From Candidatus Bipolaricaulota bacterium (GTDB lineage: Bacteria; Bipolaricaulota; Bipolaricaulia; Bipolaricaulales; Bipolaricaulaceae), in the NCBI GenBank assembly GCA_014360945.1, contig JACIWM010000003.1:1-36489 (forward strand): a stretch of DNA of 36,489 nt, written 5' to 3'. The position numbers were made by a program, and so were the translations under genes. The notes beneath the pieces were generated by a model. The model was given only the letters and a program-made list of their open reading frames with translations. It made no database searches and was not told the DNA's origin. Position 1 is the first letter of the stretch; each line of letters opens with the position of its first letter. This document shows positions 18,579 to 27,049 of this stretch, piece after piece.

Positions 18579-20810
18579 TTACCGAAAGATTTGGCGAACA
18601 ACAACTTCCAGGTCCGCGGGACTGTCGAGGAATACGGGCTTAACAGGCAGAGCCGAAAGAAAAGCTTTTCCGTAAGAGCGAAAGGCAATTCTTGGATCGG
18701 CGATAAGGATGAGCCCGCGGTCCGTGGGAGTGCGCACAAGCCTCCCCAAGCCCTGCCGAAGCTTCAGCACGGCCAAAGGCAGGGAAAGCTCCCAAAAATC
18801 GCTTTTCCCCTGAGCCCGCAGCCTTTCAGCCTCCGCCTCGAGCACCGGTTCCGCCGGATGAGGGAAGGGAAGACGAGCGATGACCAGGATCTCCAAATCC
18901 TCGCCGGGAAGATCCACCCCTTCCCAAAAACTTTCCAGTCCCAGAAGGATCGCGGGCGGAGACATGGCCCGGAATTTCTGGAGGAGCTGGTCCCGCTCCC
19001 CATCCACTCCCTGGGCAAGGCAGGAAAGATCCTTGAGTTTTTCCCATACGGTCAAGAGAGCCCGTTTGGCGGTGAAAAGAACCAGGATCTTGGCCGGCAC
19101 CATTTCCCAAAGGCGTCGGAGCACCGAAGCCAAGCGCGCAGGATATTCAGGCTCGTCAGGCTGGGGAAGGCCCCGCATGATGCCTATCCGCACCCGCTCA
19201 TAGGAGAACGGTGCTGGCCACGATCGGAAACGCGCTTCTTGAGGAAGGCCCAAACGGGAACGCAAGAAATCCGGGGTTCCCTGTACAGCGAGCGTGGCCG
19301 AGGTCAAAACAGCGGCGTGCAAGCTTGGCCAAAATTCCTGGGAAAGCTGCGAGGCCAGATCAAGAGGAGTCAAGCCCAGAATGAGCTCATCCTCGTGGTT
19401 GAACCACTGCACCCACTCTCCAGGGCCCGGGGATAGGATGCGGCGCAGGCTTTCCCGATAGGCGCGAACGCTTCCGATCAGTTCTTCTTCCCCACCCTCC
19501 GCCTCGAGCTTACGGAGGAGCTCGTCCAAGGCGGCCAGGAAGGCCCCGGCGTTTCCCAAAATGAGGGCGGAAACTTCCTGGGAGAGCCTTCCCCGGCTAG
19601 AAGGCAGAAGAACCCGCACCATCTGCCAAAAATCCTGATGCAGCTCCTCCACTTTCGCCGCGACCTTTTTGTCATCCAGCGCGCGGGAAACTTCTCCAAG
19701 GATCAGGGGGAGGTCCGTGGGACGAGCCTCCACGCTCAAAGCTTCCCGAAGAGCGTGAGGAAGAGCATGAGCCTCGTCCACGATGAGGTAGTCGTAATCC
19801 CCAAGAAGGGCGTTTCCTGCGGCCAGATCCGCACCAAGGATGGCGTGGTTCACCACCACGAGTTGCGCGTTTCGTGCGCGTTCACGCGCCCGCCGGGACG
19901 GGCATTGGCTTCCATGGCGACAGTACCGGCTAAAACACCGCCAGGGACGATCCCGAAGGTCCTCGATGAGCCAGGTTTCCCCTAAAAACGCAGCCTCATC
20001 CAGGTCCCCATTTCGGGCGGCTAAAACGCGCAAGGGAATGAGAACATCCTCGGGAAGGAGGCGATTCTCCCAATCGACCAGGCGTTTCAAGCACAGATAG
20101 TTTTCCCGGCCCTTGAGGAGGGCCCGCTCCACCCGCAAGCCCATCTTTTCTTCCAGCCAAGGTAGGTCCTTTTTCCAGAGCTGGTCTTGGAGGGTGCGGG
20201 TACGCGTGGCCACCACGGCCCGCCCGCCCTGCCGGAGGGCCAAAAGAAGGGGGATGAGGTAACCAAAGGTCTTTCCCGTGCCAGGGCCGGCCTCAAGGAG
20301 GACGATTTCCCCTTGGCTTAGGGCCCGGGCCACCTCTTCCGCGTACTCCCGCTGGGCTTTCCGCAGGTCAAGGCCCAGTTCTTCCAGGCGTCGGAAGGCC
20401 GCGGCCAGGTCTTTCGGCGGTGCGGGTCTTGGCCGCGGCCGCGAAGGGGGAAGGTGCCAACCCTCCGGAAGGGCCCGCGCCAGCTCCCTCCGGGCCGAGC
20501 CCGGCCACTTTTCCACCTCCTCCCACGCTAAAAGAAGGAGCTCTCCTAACGCCTCCGCCCGGACCCACGGATCAGGGGCATCCAGAGGAAGACCGGTTTT
20601 CTTCTGCAAAACCTGGAGATCAACAGTATCGGGCCACACAGCCCTGACAATCACGGCCAGATCCAGCACGTCCTTTCTTTTCGCGTCCCAGGAAACCTTG
20701 GGAAGATCCGGCCAAGGTTCCTCAGGGGAAAGGCGGCGCGCAGGGCCCAGGGAGGAAAAAACCACGCGGGCCAAGATCTCCGGTGTTTCCACAAAAACGA
20801 GGAATTCCAC
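18579..20810 (-). CDS. dinG: DinG-like ATP-dependent helicase (XPD-type, putative Fe-S cluster)
   Basis: LEAGPGTGKTFGYLIPLLLA Walker A, IVDEAHALPHAL DEAH box, CxxxxC..C-type Cys cluster (RCFSRYCRHGSQC), ESFWEGVDLPGE; GTG start overlaps the CBS gene stop. Confidence 0.88.
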   Translation of the reverse strand: MEFLVFVETPEILARVVFSSLGPARRLSPEEPWPDLPKVSWDAKRKDVLDLAVIVRAVWPDTVDLQVLQKKTGLPLDAPDPWVRAEALGELLLLAWEEVEKWPGSARRELARALPEGWHLPPSRPRPRPAPPKDLAAAFRRLEELGLDLRKAQREYAEEVARALSQGEIVLLEAGPGTGKTFGYLIPLLLALRQGGRAVVATRTRTLQDQLWKKDLPWLEEKMGLRVERALLKGRENYLCLKRLVDWENRLLPEDVLIPLRVLAARNGDLDEAAFLGETWLIEDLRDRPWRCFSRYCRHGSQCPSRRARERARNAQLVVVNHAILGADLAAGNALLGDYDYLIVDEAHALPHALREALSVEARPTDLPLILGEVSRALDDKKVAAKVEELHQDFWQMVRVLLPSSRGRLSQEVSALILGNAGAFLAALDELLRKLEAEGGEEELIGSVRAYRESLRRILSPGPGEWVQWFNHEDELILGLTPLDLASQLSQEFWPSLHAAVLTSATLAVQGTPDFLRSRLGLPQEARFRSWPAPFSYERVRIGIMRGLPQPDEPEYPARLASVLRRLWEMVPAKILVLFTAKRALLTVWEKLKDLSCLAQGVDGERDQLLQKFRAMSPPAILLGLESFWEGVDLPGEDLEILVIARLPFPHPAEPVLEAEAERLRAQGKSDFWELSLPLAVLKLRQGLGRLVRTPTDRGLILIADPRIAFRSYGKAFLSALPVKPVFLDSPADLEVVVRQIFR

Positions 20811-21241
20811 TACAGCCGGGAAAGAAGGTCGATCCTGCGCACCACACCCACGAGGCGCCCCTGCTCGTCCACCACCGGCAATTGTTTCAGTCCCTTGCGG
20901 AGCATGAGGTCGGCCACATGAAGATCGTTGTCCTCCAGGCGGGCCACCACCACTTCCTTCGTCATGTATCGGGCCACGGGGTGGGCGGCGATTTCCTTAA
21001 GCCTTTTTGTCAGCCGGTCCAAACTGGGCAAAAAGGAAGCGGAGTGGAGCATGTCCATGTATTCGGGCACAAGGGCTCGGATGATGTCCCGCTCGGAAAC
21101 AATCCCCACCACCCTTCCTTCCTCGTCCACCACGGGCAGGGCGGAAAGGCCGGAGTTCTCCAGAAGTTTTATAGCGTGAAGGACGGAGCTGTCCGCCTCC
21201 ACCGCGGTCAAATCGCGGCGCAAAAAGTCCCGCACCTTCAT
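20810..21241 (-). CDS. Tandem CBS-domain protein
   Basis: Two CBS motifs: GLSALPVVDEEGRVVGIVSERDII and GLKQLPVVDEQGRLVGVVRRIDLL. Confidence 0.93.
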   Translation of the reverse strand: MKVRDFLRRDLTAVEADSSVLHAIKLLENSGLSALPVVDEEGRVVGIVSERDIIRALVPEYMDMLHSASFLPSLDRLTKRLKEIAAHPVARYMTKEVVVARLEDNDLHVADLMLRKGLKQLPVVDEQGRLVGVVRRIDLLSRL

Positions 21242-22206
21242 GGCTTACCCTTATACTGCACCTCAATCAGCTCCATTTTTTCCGCGATCTTCTCCCGTTC
21301 AAGGCAGAGTTTTTCGTCCACTTCCGCCGCGGCCTCTGCCGCAGCCATTCCGTATTTCACCGCCTCCACCAAGTCCTTTCCCTGGCTCAACCCCACGAGG
21401 ATCCCGCCCACCAAGGCATCGTCGGCTCCGATCACGTTTCGAAAAGCCGCCGGCGAAACTTTCGCCTCGAATTTCCAGATCCCGTCAGGAGAGAACAGGA
21501 AGTCGCCGGTGAGGTGATGGGAGACGAGGCAGGCGTGGGCTCCCAAGCTCAAGGCCTTCCGGCCGGCGGAGAGAACCTCTTCCTCCGTGTGCATGGGCAT
21601 GTCCCCAAAGCATGCCACTTCCCGCACGTCCGGCTTCACCAAAAATGGACCTTCCGCGACGGCGCGGAGCATCGGCTCCCCGCCGGCATGAAGGATCACC
21701 GGCACCCCCCGTTCCCGCGCGGCCCGGGCCAGTTCCCGATAGAAGTCTGGGGAAAGCCCGGGCGGGAGAGCGCCACCCAGCACCACGTAGCTGGCGCGGG
21801 AGAGCATGCGTTGATATTTGCGCCAAAAAATTTGCAAGGCATCGGCATCGACGCGCGGCCCGGCCTCGTGGATATGGATGGGATGGTAACCCTTCCCCTG
21901 CACAATAAGTACGACGTTCACCCGGTTTTCCTCTTCGATCCACACGAAATTCGTGCTCACCCCGCGGGAGAGAAGATCCCGCAGGATGATCTGGCCGGTG
22001 TGCCCGCCGAGGAAGCCCATGGCCACGGTCTCGATCCCATGCGCGGCAAGGAAAACAGAAACGTTGATCCCTTTCCCGCCCGCGGAGGTTAGGGACTTCT
22101 CGGCACGGATGGAGCTTCCCTCCTCGGTCAGGCCCAAATCCTCGGGAAGGCTTCTCAGCCAATAAAGCTTGTCCAAGGCGGGGTTGGGGGTAACGGTGAG
22201 GATCAT
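21238..22206 (-). CDS. PfkB-family sugar kinase, 1-phosphofructokinase-like
   Basis: MILTVTPNPALDKLYWL, SAGGKGINVSVFLAAHG; C-terminal motif reads GADD instead of GAGD. Confidence 0.9.
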   Translation of the reverse strand: MILTVTPNPALDKLYWLRSLPEDLGLTEEGSSIRAEKSLTSAGGKGINVSVFLAAHGIETVAMGFLGGHTGQIILRDLLSRGVSTNFVWIEEENRVNVVLIVQGKGYHPIHIHEAGPRVDADALQIFWRKYQRMLSRASYVVLGGALPPGLSPDFYRELARAARERGVPVILHAGGEPMLRAVAEGPFLVKPDVREVACFGDMPMHTEEEVLSAGRKALSLGAHACLVSHHLTGDFLFSPDGIWKFEAKVSPAAFRNVIGADDALVGGILVGLSQGKDLVEAVKYGMAAAEAAAEVDEKLCLEREKIAEKMELIEVQYKGKP

Positions 22207-23504
22207 GCTACGGGCTCCTTTACTCCGCCGAGGAGGGCTGCGGGCGTGGCACCCGTGACCTCCACTTCCACCAGCTTCCCCACCAGCTCCGGCCCACCGG
22301 GCGCCAACACGGTCCGAAAATCTCGGGTCTTCCCCATCACCATCCCCTTTTTCGGAACGTACTCCTCCACCAAAATCTCCACCGTCCTTCCCAACCGCTC
22401 TTTGTGCAGCTCCATCGCGATCTTACGGGTAAGAGCGAGAACTTCCTGAAGGCGTCGAGATTTCTCCGCGGGAGAGATGGGATCGCCCAAGGGTGCTGCG
22501 GGAGTGTCTGGCCTAGGGGAATACGCGGCCACGTAAACCGTGCCGAACCGGGCTTCCTCGATGAGGGAGAGGGTCGCGAGAAAATCCTCCTCTTCCTCCC
22601 CGGGAAAGCCCACGATGACGTCGGTGGTGATGTTCACCTCCGGAATGGCCTTGCGAATTTTCTCCACCAGGGTCAAAAACCCTTCCCGCGTGTATCCGCG
22701 GCGCATGGCCCGCAAAATTTTGTCGCTTCCGGATTGCACCGCCAAATGCACGTGCTCACAGATATTTCCCTCCTCGGCGATGGCGGCGATGACCTCCTCC
22801 GTCATGTAAGCGGGATGAGAACTGGTGAAGCGGACCCGAGGGATCGGAATTTTTCCGATTTCCCGCAGAAGTCGAGCGAAGTTCGTGCCATCCCGAAGAT
22901 CCAGGCCGTAAGCATCCACGTTTTGGCCAAGAAGGGTGACCTCCAAGTAGCCGGAGTCCGCAAGTTCCCGGACTTCGGCCACGATCTCCCAAAGCGGCCG
23001 GGAACGGAGGGGACCGCGAACTTTGGGGATCACGCAGTAGGCACAGGAATGGGAGCAACCTTCAGCGATGGTGACGTATGCCTGGAATCGGCTTTTTCGT
23101 AAGACCGGAAGGCGTTCAAGCTCACGCGGTTCTGGAAGGAACACGGGCCGCTCTCCCCCTTGGGCCTGGGAAATGAGCTCGGGAAGGTAGCGGAGGCCGG
23201 TGGTGCCGAAGGCGAAGTCCGCAGCCGGGCAAAGGGTGAGGATCTCCGACCCCCTTCCCTGGGGCATACACCCGCCCACGCCGATGAGGACCGGCCGCTT
23301 CCTCTTCAGCCGGGCAAGCTCGTTCAGGCGACTCACCACCTTGTCCTCGCTTTTTTGCCGGACCATGCAGGTGTTGAGAATGATCACATCCGCATCCTCA
23401 GGCTTCTCCACAATGGCGTACCCGGCCGCGGCCAGGACCCCGGCGATCTCCTCGCTCTTATGGTGATTGAGCTGGCAGCCCCAGGTCAAGATACAGGCTC
23501 GCAT
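22203..23504 (-). CDS. miaB: tRNA-2-methylthio-N6-dimethylallyladenosine synthase-like radical SAM methylthiotransferase
   Basis: Start revised to MRACILTWGCQLNHHKSEE; radical SAM GCSHSCAYCVIP; LLGQNVDAYG; C-terminal TRAM-like region. Confidence 0.93.
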   Translation of the reverse strand: MRACILTWGCQLNHHKSEEIAGVLAAAGYAIVEKPEDADVIILNTCMVRQKSEDKVVSRLNELARLKRKRPVLIGVGGCMPQGRGSEILTLCPAADFAFGTTGLRYLPELISQAQGGERPVFLPEPRELERLPVLRKSRFQAYVTIAEGCSHSCAYCVIPKVRGPLRSRPLWEIVAEVRELADSGYLEVTLLGQNVDAYGLDLRDGTNFARLLREIGKIPIPRVRFTSSHPAYMTEEVIAAIAEEGNICEHVHLAVQSGSDKILRAMRRGYTREGFLTLVEKIRKAIPEVNITTDVIVGFPGEEEEDFLATLSLIEEARFGTVYVAAYSPRPDTPAAPLGDPISPAEKSRRLQEVLALTRKIAMELHKERLGRTVEILVEEYVPKKGMVMGKTRDFRTVLAPGGPELVGKLVEVEVTGATPAALLGGVKEPVA

Positions 23505-23557
23505 CGCTTTTTTGATCCTATCCGGTTTCCGTTCCGCCACAACCCGCGCCCTTCGGG

Positions 23558-23563
23558 TATCAT
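23558..23563 (+). promoter_or_regulatory. Putative -10 (TATCAT) 6 nt upstream of GTG 23570; leaderless candidate
   Basis: GGGTATCAT-ccagcc-GTG; no SD. Confidence 0.45.
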
Positions 23564-23569
23564 CCAGCC

Positions 23570-26500
23570 GTGCAGATTCTCCTGGATCGGTACATACTGC
23601 GCGAGATCATTCCGCCATTTTTTGTGGCCCTCTTGGCCTTCCTTGTGTTCATAAGCCTTGAGCTGGTCCTTTCCCTTTCCGATGCCCTCTTTGCCCGAGG
23701 AATCTCCGCCGCCGTTATGCTGCGCCTTCTTTCCTACAAGGTCCCCAACATCCTCACCCTGGCCGCGCCGGCCGGTGTTCTCCTTGCCACCTTCCTCGCC
23801 TTGGCACGGCTTGCTTCCGATCGGGAACTCCTGGCCTTGCAGGCCCTGGGATTCTCCCTACGCCGGATCCTCTTGCCCTTCTGGGTCTTTGGCCTCCTCA
23901 TAAGCGCCCTTTCTTTCCTGTTTTCGGAGTTCGTCGTTCCCAAAGCGGAGGCGATGTACCGCCGGGAGCTTCTCACCCTTCTTTATCGCGGCCCGGCTCC
24001 GCTGGTTCAAGAGAACGTGTTCTTCCGCGGCCCCCAGGGTGCCTTGTTCTATGTGGAGCGCTACAGCGGCGATAAGGTGGAAGGGGTCGTGGTCTACGAT
24101 CTTTCTGGAACCCTCTACCCTCGCAGCTCCTTCCCCGCTATGGTCACCGCCAAGGAAGGGGTTTTTTCCTCGGGGTTACTTCTTCTCCGCGAGGGCCGGG
24201 TCCTTCACTTCGGCCAAGGAGGAGAGCTCACGGAAATCCTGGGCTTTCAGGAATTGGCCATGGAGGTGGGTGAGAAGGTTGAGGAGGCGATCATCGGCGG
24301 GCGCACGCCAAGCGAGATGTCTGCCGGTGAGCTTCGGGAGCGCATCGAACTTTTGCAAAAAGCCGGGCGGGATGTTCGGGATCTCCTGGTGGAGTATCAC
24401 GGGAAGCTCGCGATATCCGCAGCGGCTTTTGTGTTCGTGCTCTTTGGGGCGCCCTTGGGTGCTATCCTCGGCCATCGCGGCCGGGCCACAGGAATGGTAG
24501 TGGGATTCCTCCTTGCCGCCGGAGCTCAAGCTCTTTTCCTTTGGGCGAGAACCTTGGCCAGAAGGGGCTTCCTTCCCCCGTTTTTGGGCGGATGGCTTCC
24601 CCATCTTGTGTTTGGGAGCCTTGGCCTCCTCCTTTTCCTGAGCGCTGATCGTTTGCGCTTCCGCGGCCTCCTTCTCCTTTTTGCCTTGAGTACCGTTGGC
24701 CTGGCCGCTCCGCCCCTCACCGAGCTTTCCGCCGAGGAATTGGTGGTAGAGGCCGAAGGAAAAGTCCTCTTAGCTACCGAGGCCCGGGCGGTGGTGGGCA
24801 CGCATCAGATCTCCGCACGTCGCCTGGCCCTGAGGGAGGAAGACGGGTGGGTTCTGGAGGCCTGGGAGGCCACCGTTCTCTCCGGCGAGGCCCGACTCCA
24901 GACGGCCTTTCTCCGGGCCATCCTTAACCCAGACGGCGTTCTCAAAGAAGCCGAGCTCCGGGATTTCTCCGGAGAGACCCGTTTTTCCGGGCCGGAAAAG
25001 GAGGAAAACCTCATCTTCTCCGCGGAGGAGGGAAAGGTTTGGTTCTCAGGGGAGGAGATCGCCCAGGCCTCTGGGAAAAACGTGGTGTTTACCACTTGTC
25101 CTTGTCTTGCGGGCGCACCGTATTTAGTGCGAGCTCAGGAATTCTGGCTCATTCCGGAGGAATGGCTTTTTGCTCGAGGGCTCGTGGTGGAATCCTTTGG
25201 TTACACCATCGTTTGGCTTCCCGTTTATGCCGCGCGGCTCGGGAAGGAAAGCGTTCCGTTCCTGCCGGAGGTGGGCCACTCCGCCCTCGGCCTTTTTTTG
25301 CGGTGGTCTATTCCCTGGACCCTGGCCCAGGGGTCGGTGGGCGCTCTTGTCCTCACCGTCTACCCTCAGGCCGGCCGGGTGGACCCGGCGCTCTGGACCT
25401 TTTGGGACACGGGAAGCCTTTTTCTGTCCGGGGAGCGGGCTACTTTGCGGTTCCGCGGCGAGCTCTTCGGCGCCCCGTGGAGCGTTCAAGGTCGTTACGA
25501 CACCCAAGGACTTGTTTTTTCCCTGACCGGAGCCGCCCAAGGCTGGCAAGTGCGTGTGAACGCCGGTTTTGTTGATGCCGAAAAACCTTATTCGCGCTTG
25601 CCCGAGATCTCCATTTCGCGAAGCTTCTCGACTTTGGGCGGAGAATTAAGCTTCAGGTGGGGGTTCGGTCGCTATCGGGAAGAGGGAAAGGAAGGATGGC
25701 GCACAAGCCTTGGGGCGAGTTGGTCCTGGTCCACGCGTATCTCGTTCCTTTCCGCTCAGCTTCCCCTGGAATTTGGGCTGGATCAATATCCCGGCACAGC
25801 CCGAGCCTACGCCGCGATCCAGCCTAGCCTCTCCTTTGGGGGCCTCAGCCTTTGGTACCGCGGACAGGTCAGCCTTGGCCGCTCCATTTTCTCCTTTGAC
25901 GCCACCCCTAGCCAAAGCCAAGTCGGGATAAGCCTTTCTGCCTCGGCCTCCGGCCTAAAACAGACCCTCACCGCAGGGTGGGACCTCGTCGAGAACGTCC
26001 CCCTTCCTCCTCGTTGGACCCTGGAGGGCCCCAATTTCCGAGCAAGCTTCCAATTCCAAGCTCAGCCCCTTCAGTTAGCCCAGGCGCGGTGGGAGGGAAG
26101 GCTTCAGGGCCAAAATTGGTTTCTGAATCTATCCGGCGGGGTCAGCGCCGGAACGTGGGAAGATCTGATTCTCCGCGGGCAGATGGGAAGTGAGGACTGG
26201 TCGGCGACCGGCGGAGTACGTCTCAGCCTACCGGCATTTTTCGCAAAGCGCGCATTCTTCCAAGTCCAAGGGAAGGCCGGAGCGGACTGGAGCTGGTCAC
26301 TCGCCGGAGAGTACGACTTCCTTTCGCAGTCCTTTGTGCAGTGGGAAACCTATGTGTATCGTACTTTTTTGGGGTGTCTTCGGGTCGGGCTTGGCCTTTA
26401 TCCCGGCGGCTTCCGCGTGAGTCTTGATGTTCCCGCGTTTCCTGAGGCGCGAGTGCAATTCGCCCCCTTGGACGAGGGTCTTCGCCTTGGCGGGCTATAA
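23570..26500 (+). CDS. LptF/LptG-family permease fused to LptA-like jellyroll and LptD/OstA-like beta-barrel (976 aa)
   Basis: aa 1-360: six TMs with a periplasmic jellyroll-like loop between TM3 and TM4. aa 361-382: RLRFRGLLLLFALSTVGLAAPP. Then an OstA-like region and an LptD-like block VVFTTCPCLAGAPYLVRAQEFWLIPEEWLFARGLVVESFGYTIVWLPVYAARL, followed by alternating beta strands. Confidence 0.88.
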   Translation: MQILLDRYILREIIPPFFVALLAFLVFISLELVLSLSDALFARGISAAVMLRLLSYKVPNILTLAAPAGVLLATFLALARLASDRELLALQALGFSLRRILLPFWVFGLLISALSFLFSEFVVPKAEAMYRRELLTLLYRGPAPLVQENVFFRGPQGALFYVERYSGDKVEGVVVYDLSGTLYPRSSFPAMVTAKEGVFSSGLLLLREGRVLHFGQGGELTEILGFQELAMEVGEKVEEAIIGGRTPSEMSAGELRERIELLQKAGRDVRDLLVEYHGKLAISAAAFVFVLFGAPLGAILGHRGRATGMVVGFLLAAGAQALFLWARTLARRGFLPPFLGGWLPHLVFGSLGLLLFLSADRLRFRGLLLLFALSTVGLAAPPLTELSAEELVVEAEGKVLLATEARAVVGTHQISARRLALREEDGWVLEAWEATVLSGEARLQTAFLRAILNPDGVLKEAELRDFSGETRFSGPEKEENLIFSAEEGKVWFSGEEIAQASGKNVVFTTCPCLAGAPYLVRAQEFWLIPEEWLFARGLVVESFGYTIVWLPVYAARLGKESVPFLPEVGHSALGLFLRWSIPWTLAQGSVGALVLTVYPQAGRVDPALWTFWDTGSLFLSGERATLRFRGELFGAPWSVQGRYDTQGLVFSLTGAAQGWQVRVNAGFVDAEKPYSRLPEISISRSFSTLGGELSFRWGFGRYREEGKEGWRTSLGASWSWSTRISFLSAQLPLEFGLDQYPGTARAYAAIQPSLSFGGLSLWYRGQVSLGRSIFSFDATPSQSQVGISLSASASGLKQTLTAGWDLVENVPLPPRWTLEGPNFRASFQFQAQPLQLAQARWEGRLQGQNWFLNLSGGVSAGTWEDLILRGQMGSEDWSATGGVRLSLPAFFAKRAFFQVQGKAGADWSWSLAGEYDFLSQSFVQWETYVYRTFLGCLRVGLGLYPGGFRVSLDVPAFPEARVQFAPLDEGLRLGGL

Positions 26501-26501
26501 T
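26496..26501 (+). promoter_or_regulatory. Putative -10 TATAAT overlapping the upstream stop codon, 8 nt upstream of ATG 26510
   Basis: GGGC(TATAAT)agaaagcgATG; the stop TAA at 26498-26500 lies inside TATAAT. Confidence 0.55.
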
Positions 26502-26509
26502 AGAAAGCG

Positions 26510-27049
26510 ATGGGAAAGAAGGAGCGCCTTCCCGATTGGCTTACAGCGAGTCGGGTTCTTGTGGCCTTAGCTATCCTGGCCCTCATCCCTGCGGGGCCAA
26601 AAGCGTTGGCCGCCGTGGCCGGTCTCCTCCTTTTGGGCTGGACCACGGACATGGTGGACGGCCGCCTCGCCCGCCGCCTGGAAAAGGGCCCTACCTGGCT
26701 TGGCGAGCACGACTTCCAGATCGACATGCTCATGGTCCTCGCCTCCGCGGTGTTCCTCACCGCCACCGGCCTCGTGCCCCCGGAGGTAGGCGTTCCATAC
26801 ATGTGCGGGGCCGTCCTCATCTCCCTCTACACCTTGCGCTTCCGGGACTTCCTAAAGTTCAAGTCCGTGACCATGCTTTTGGCCTTTCCCTGGGTGTTTA
26901 CTCCCTTCATTCTCGCCCTTTTCCATGCGCCGGTGGCAGCATATGCTGGCTTGGTGTGGATGATCCTCGCCCTTATTCTTGATTGGCGGCGGTTCTTAGG
27001 GGTGGTCGGCGATTTCCTCACCGGAGCTCGCGCGTACTTCCGCCACTAA
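26510..27049 (+). CDS. CDP-alcohol phosphatidyltransferase family protein
   Basis: [26 protein letters not shown] matches D-x2-DG-x2-AR-x8-G-x3-D-x3-D spacing apart from the G; multiple TMs. Confidence 0.85.
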   Translation: MGKKERLPDWLTASRVLVALAILALIPAGPKALAAVAGLLLLGWTTDMVDGRLARRLEKGPTWLGEHDFQIDMLMVLASAVFLTATGLVPPEVGVPYMCGAVLISLYTLRFRDFLKFKSVTMLLAFPWVFTPFILALFHAPVAAYAGLVWMILALILDWRRFLGVVGDFLTGARAYFRH

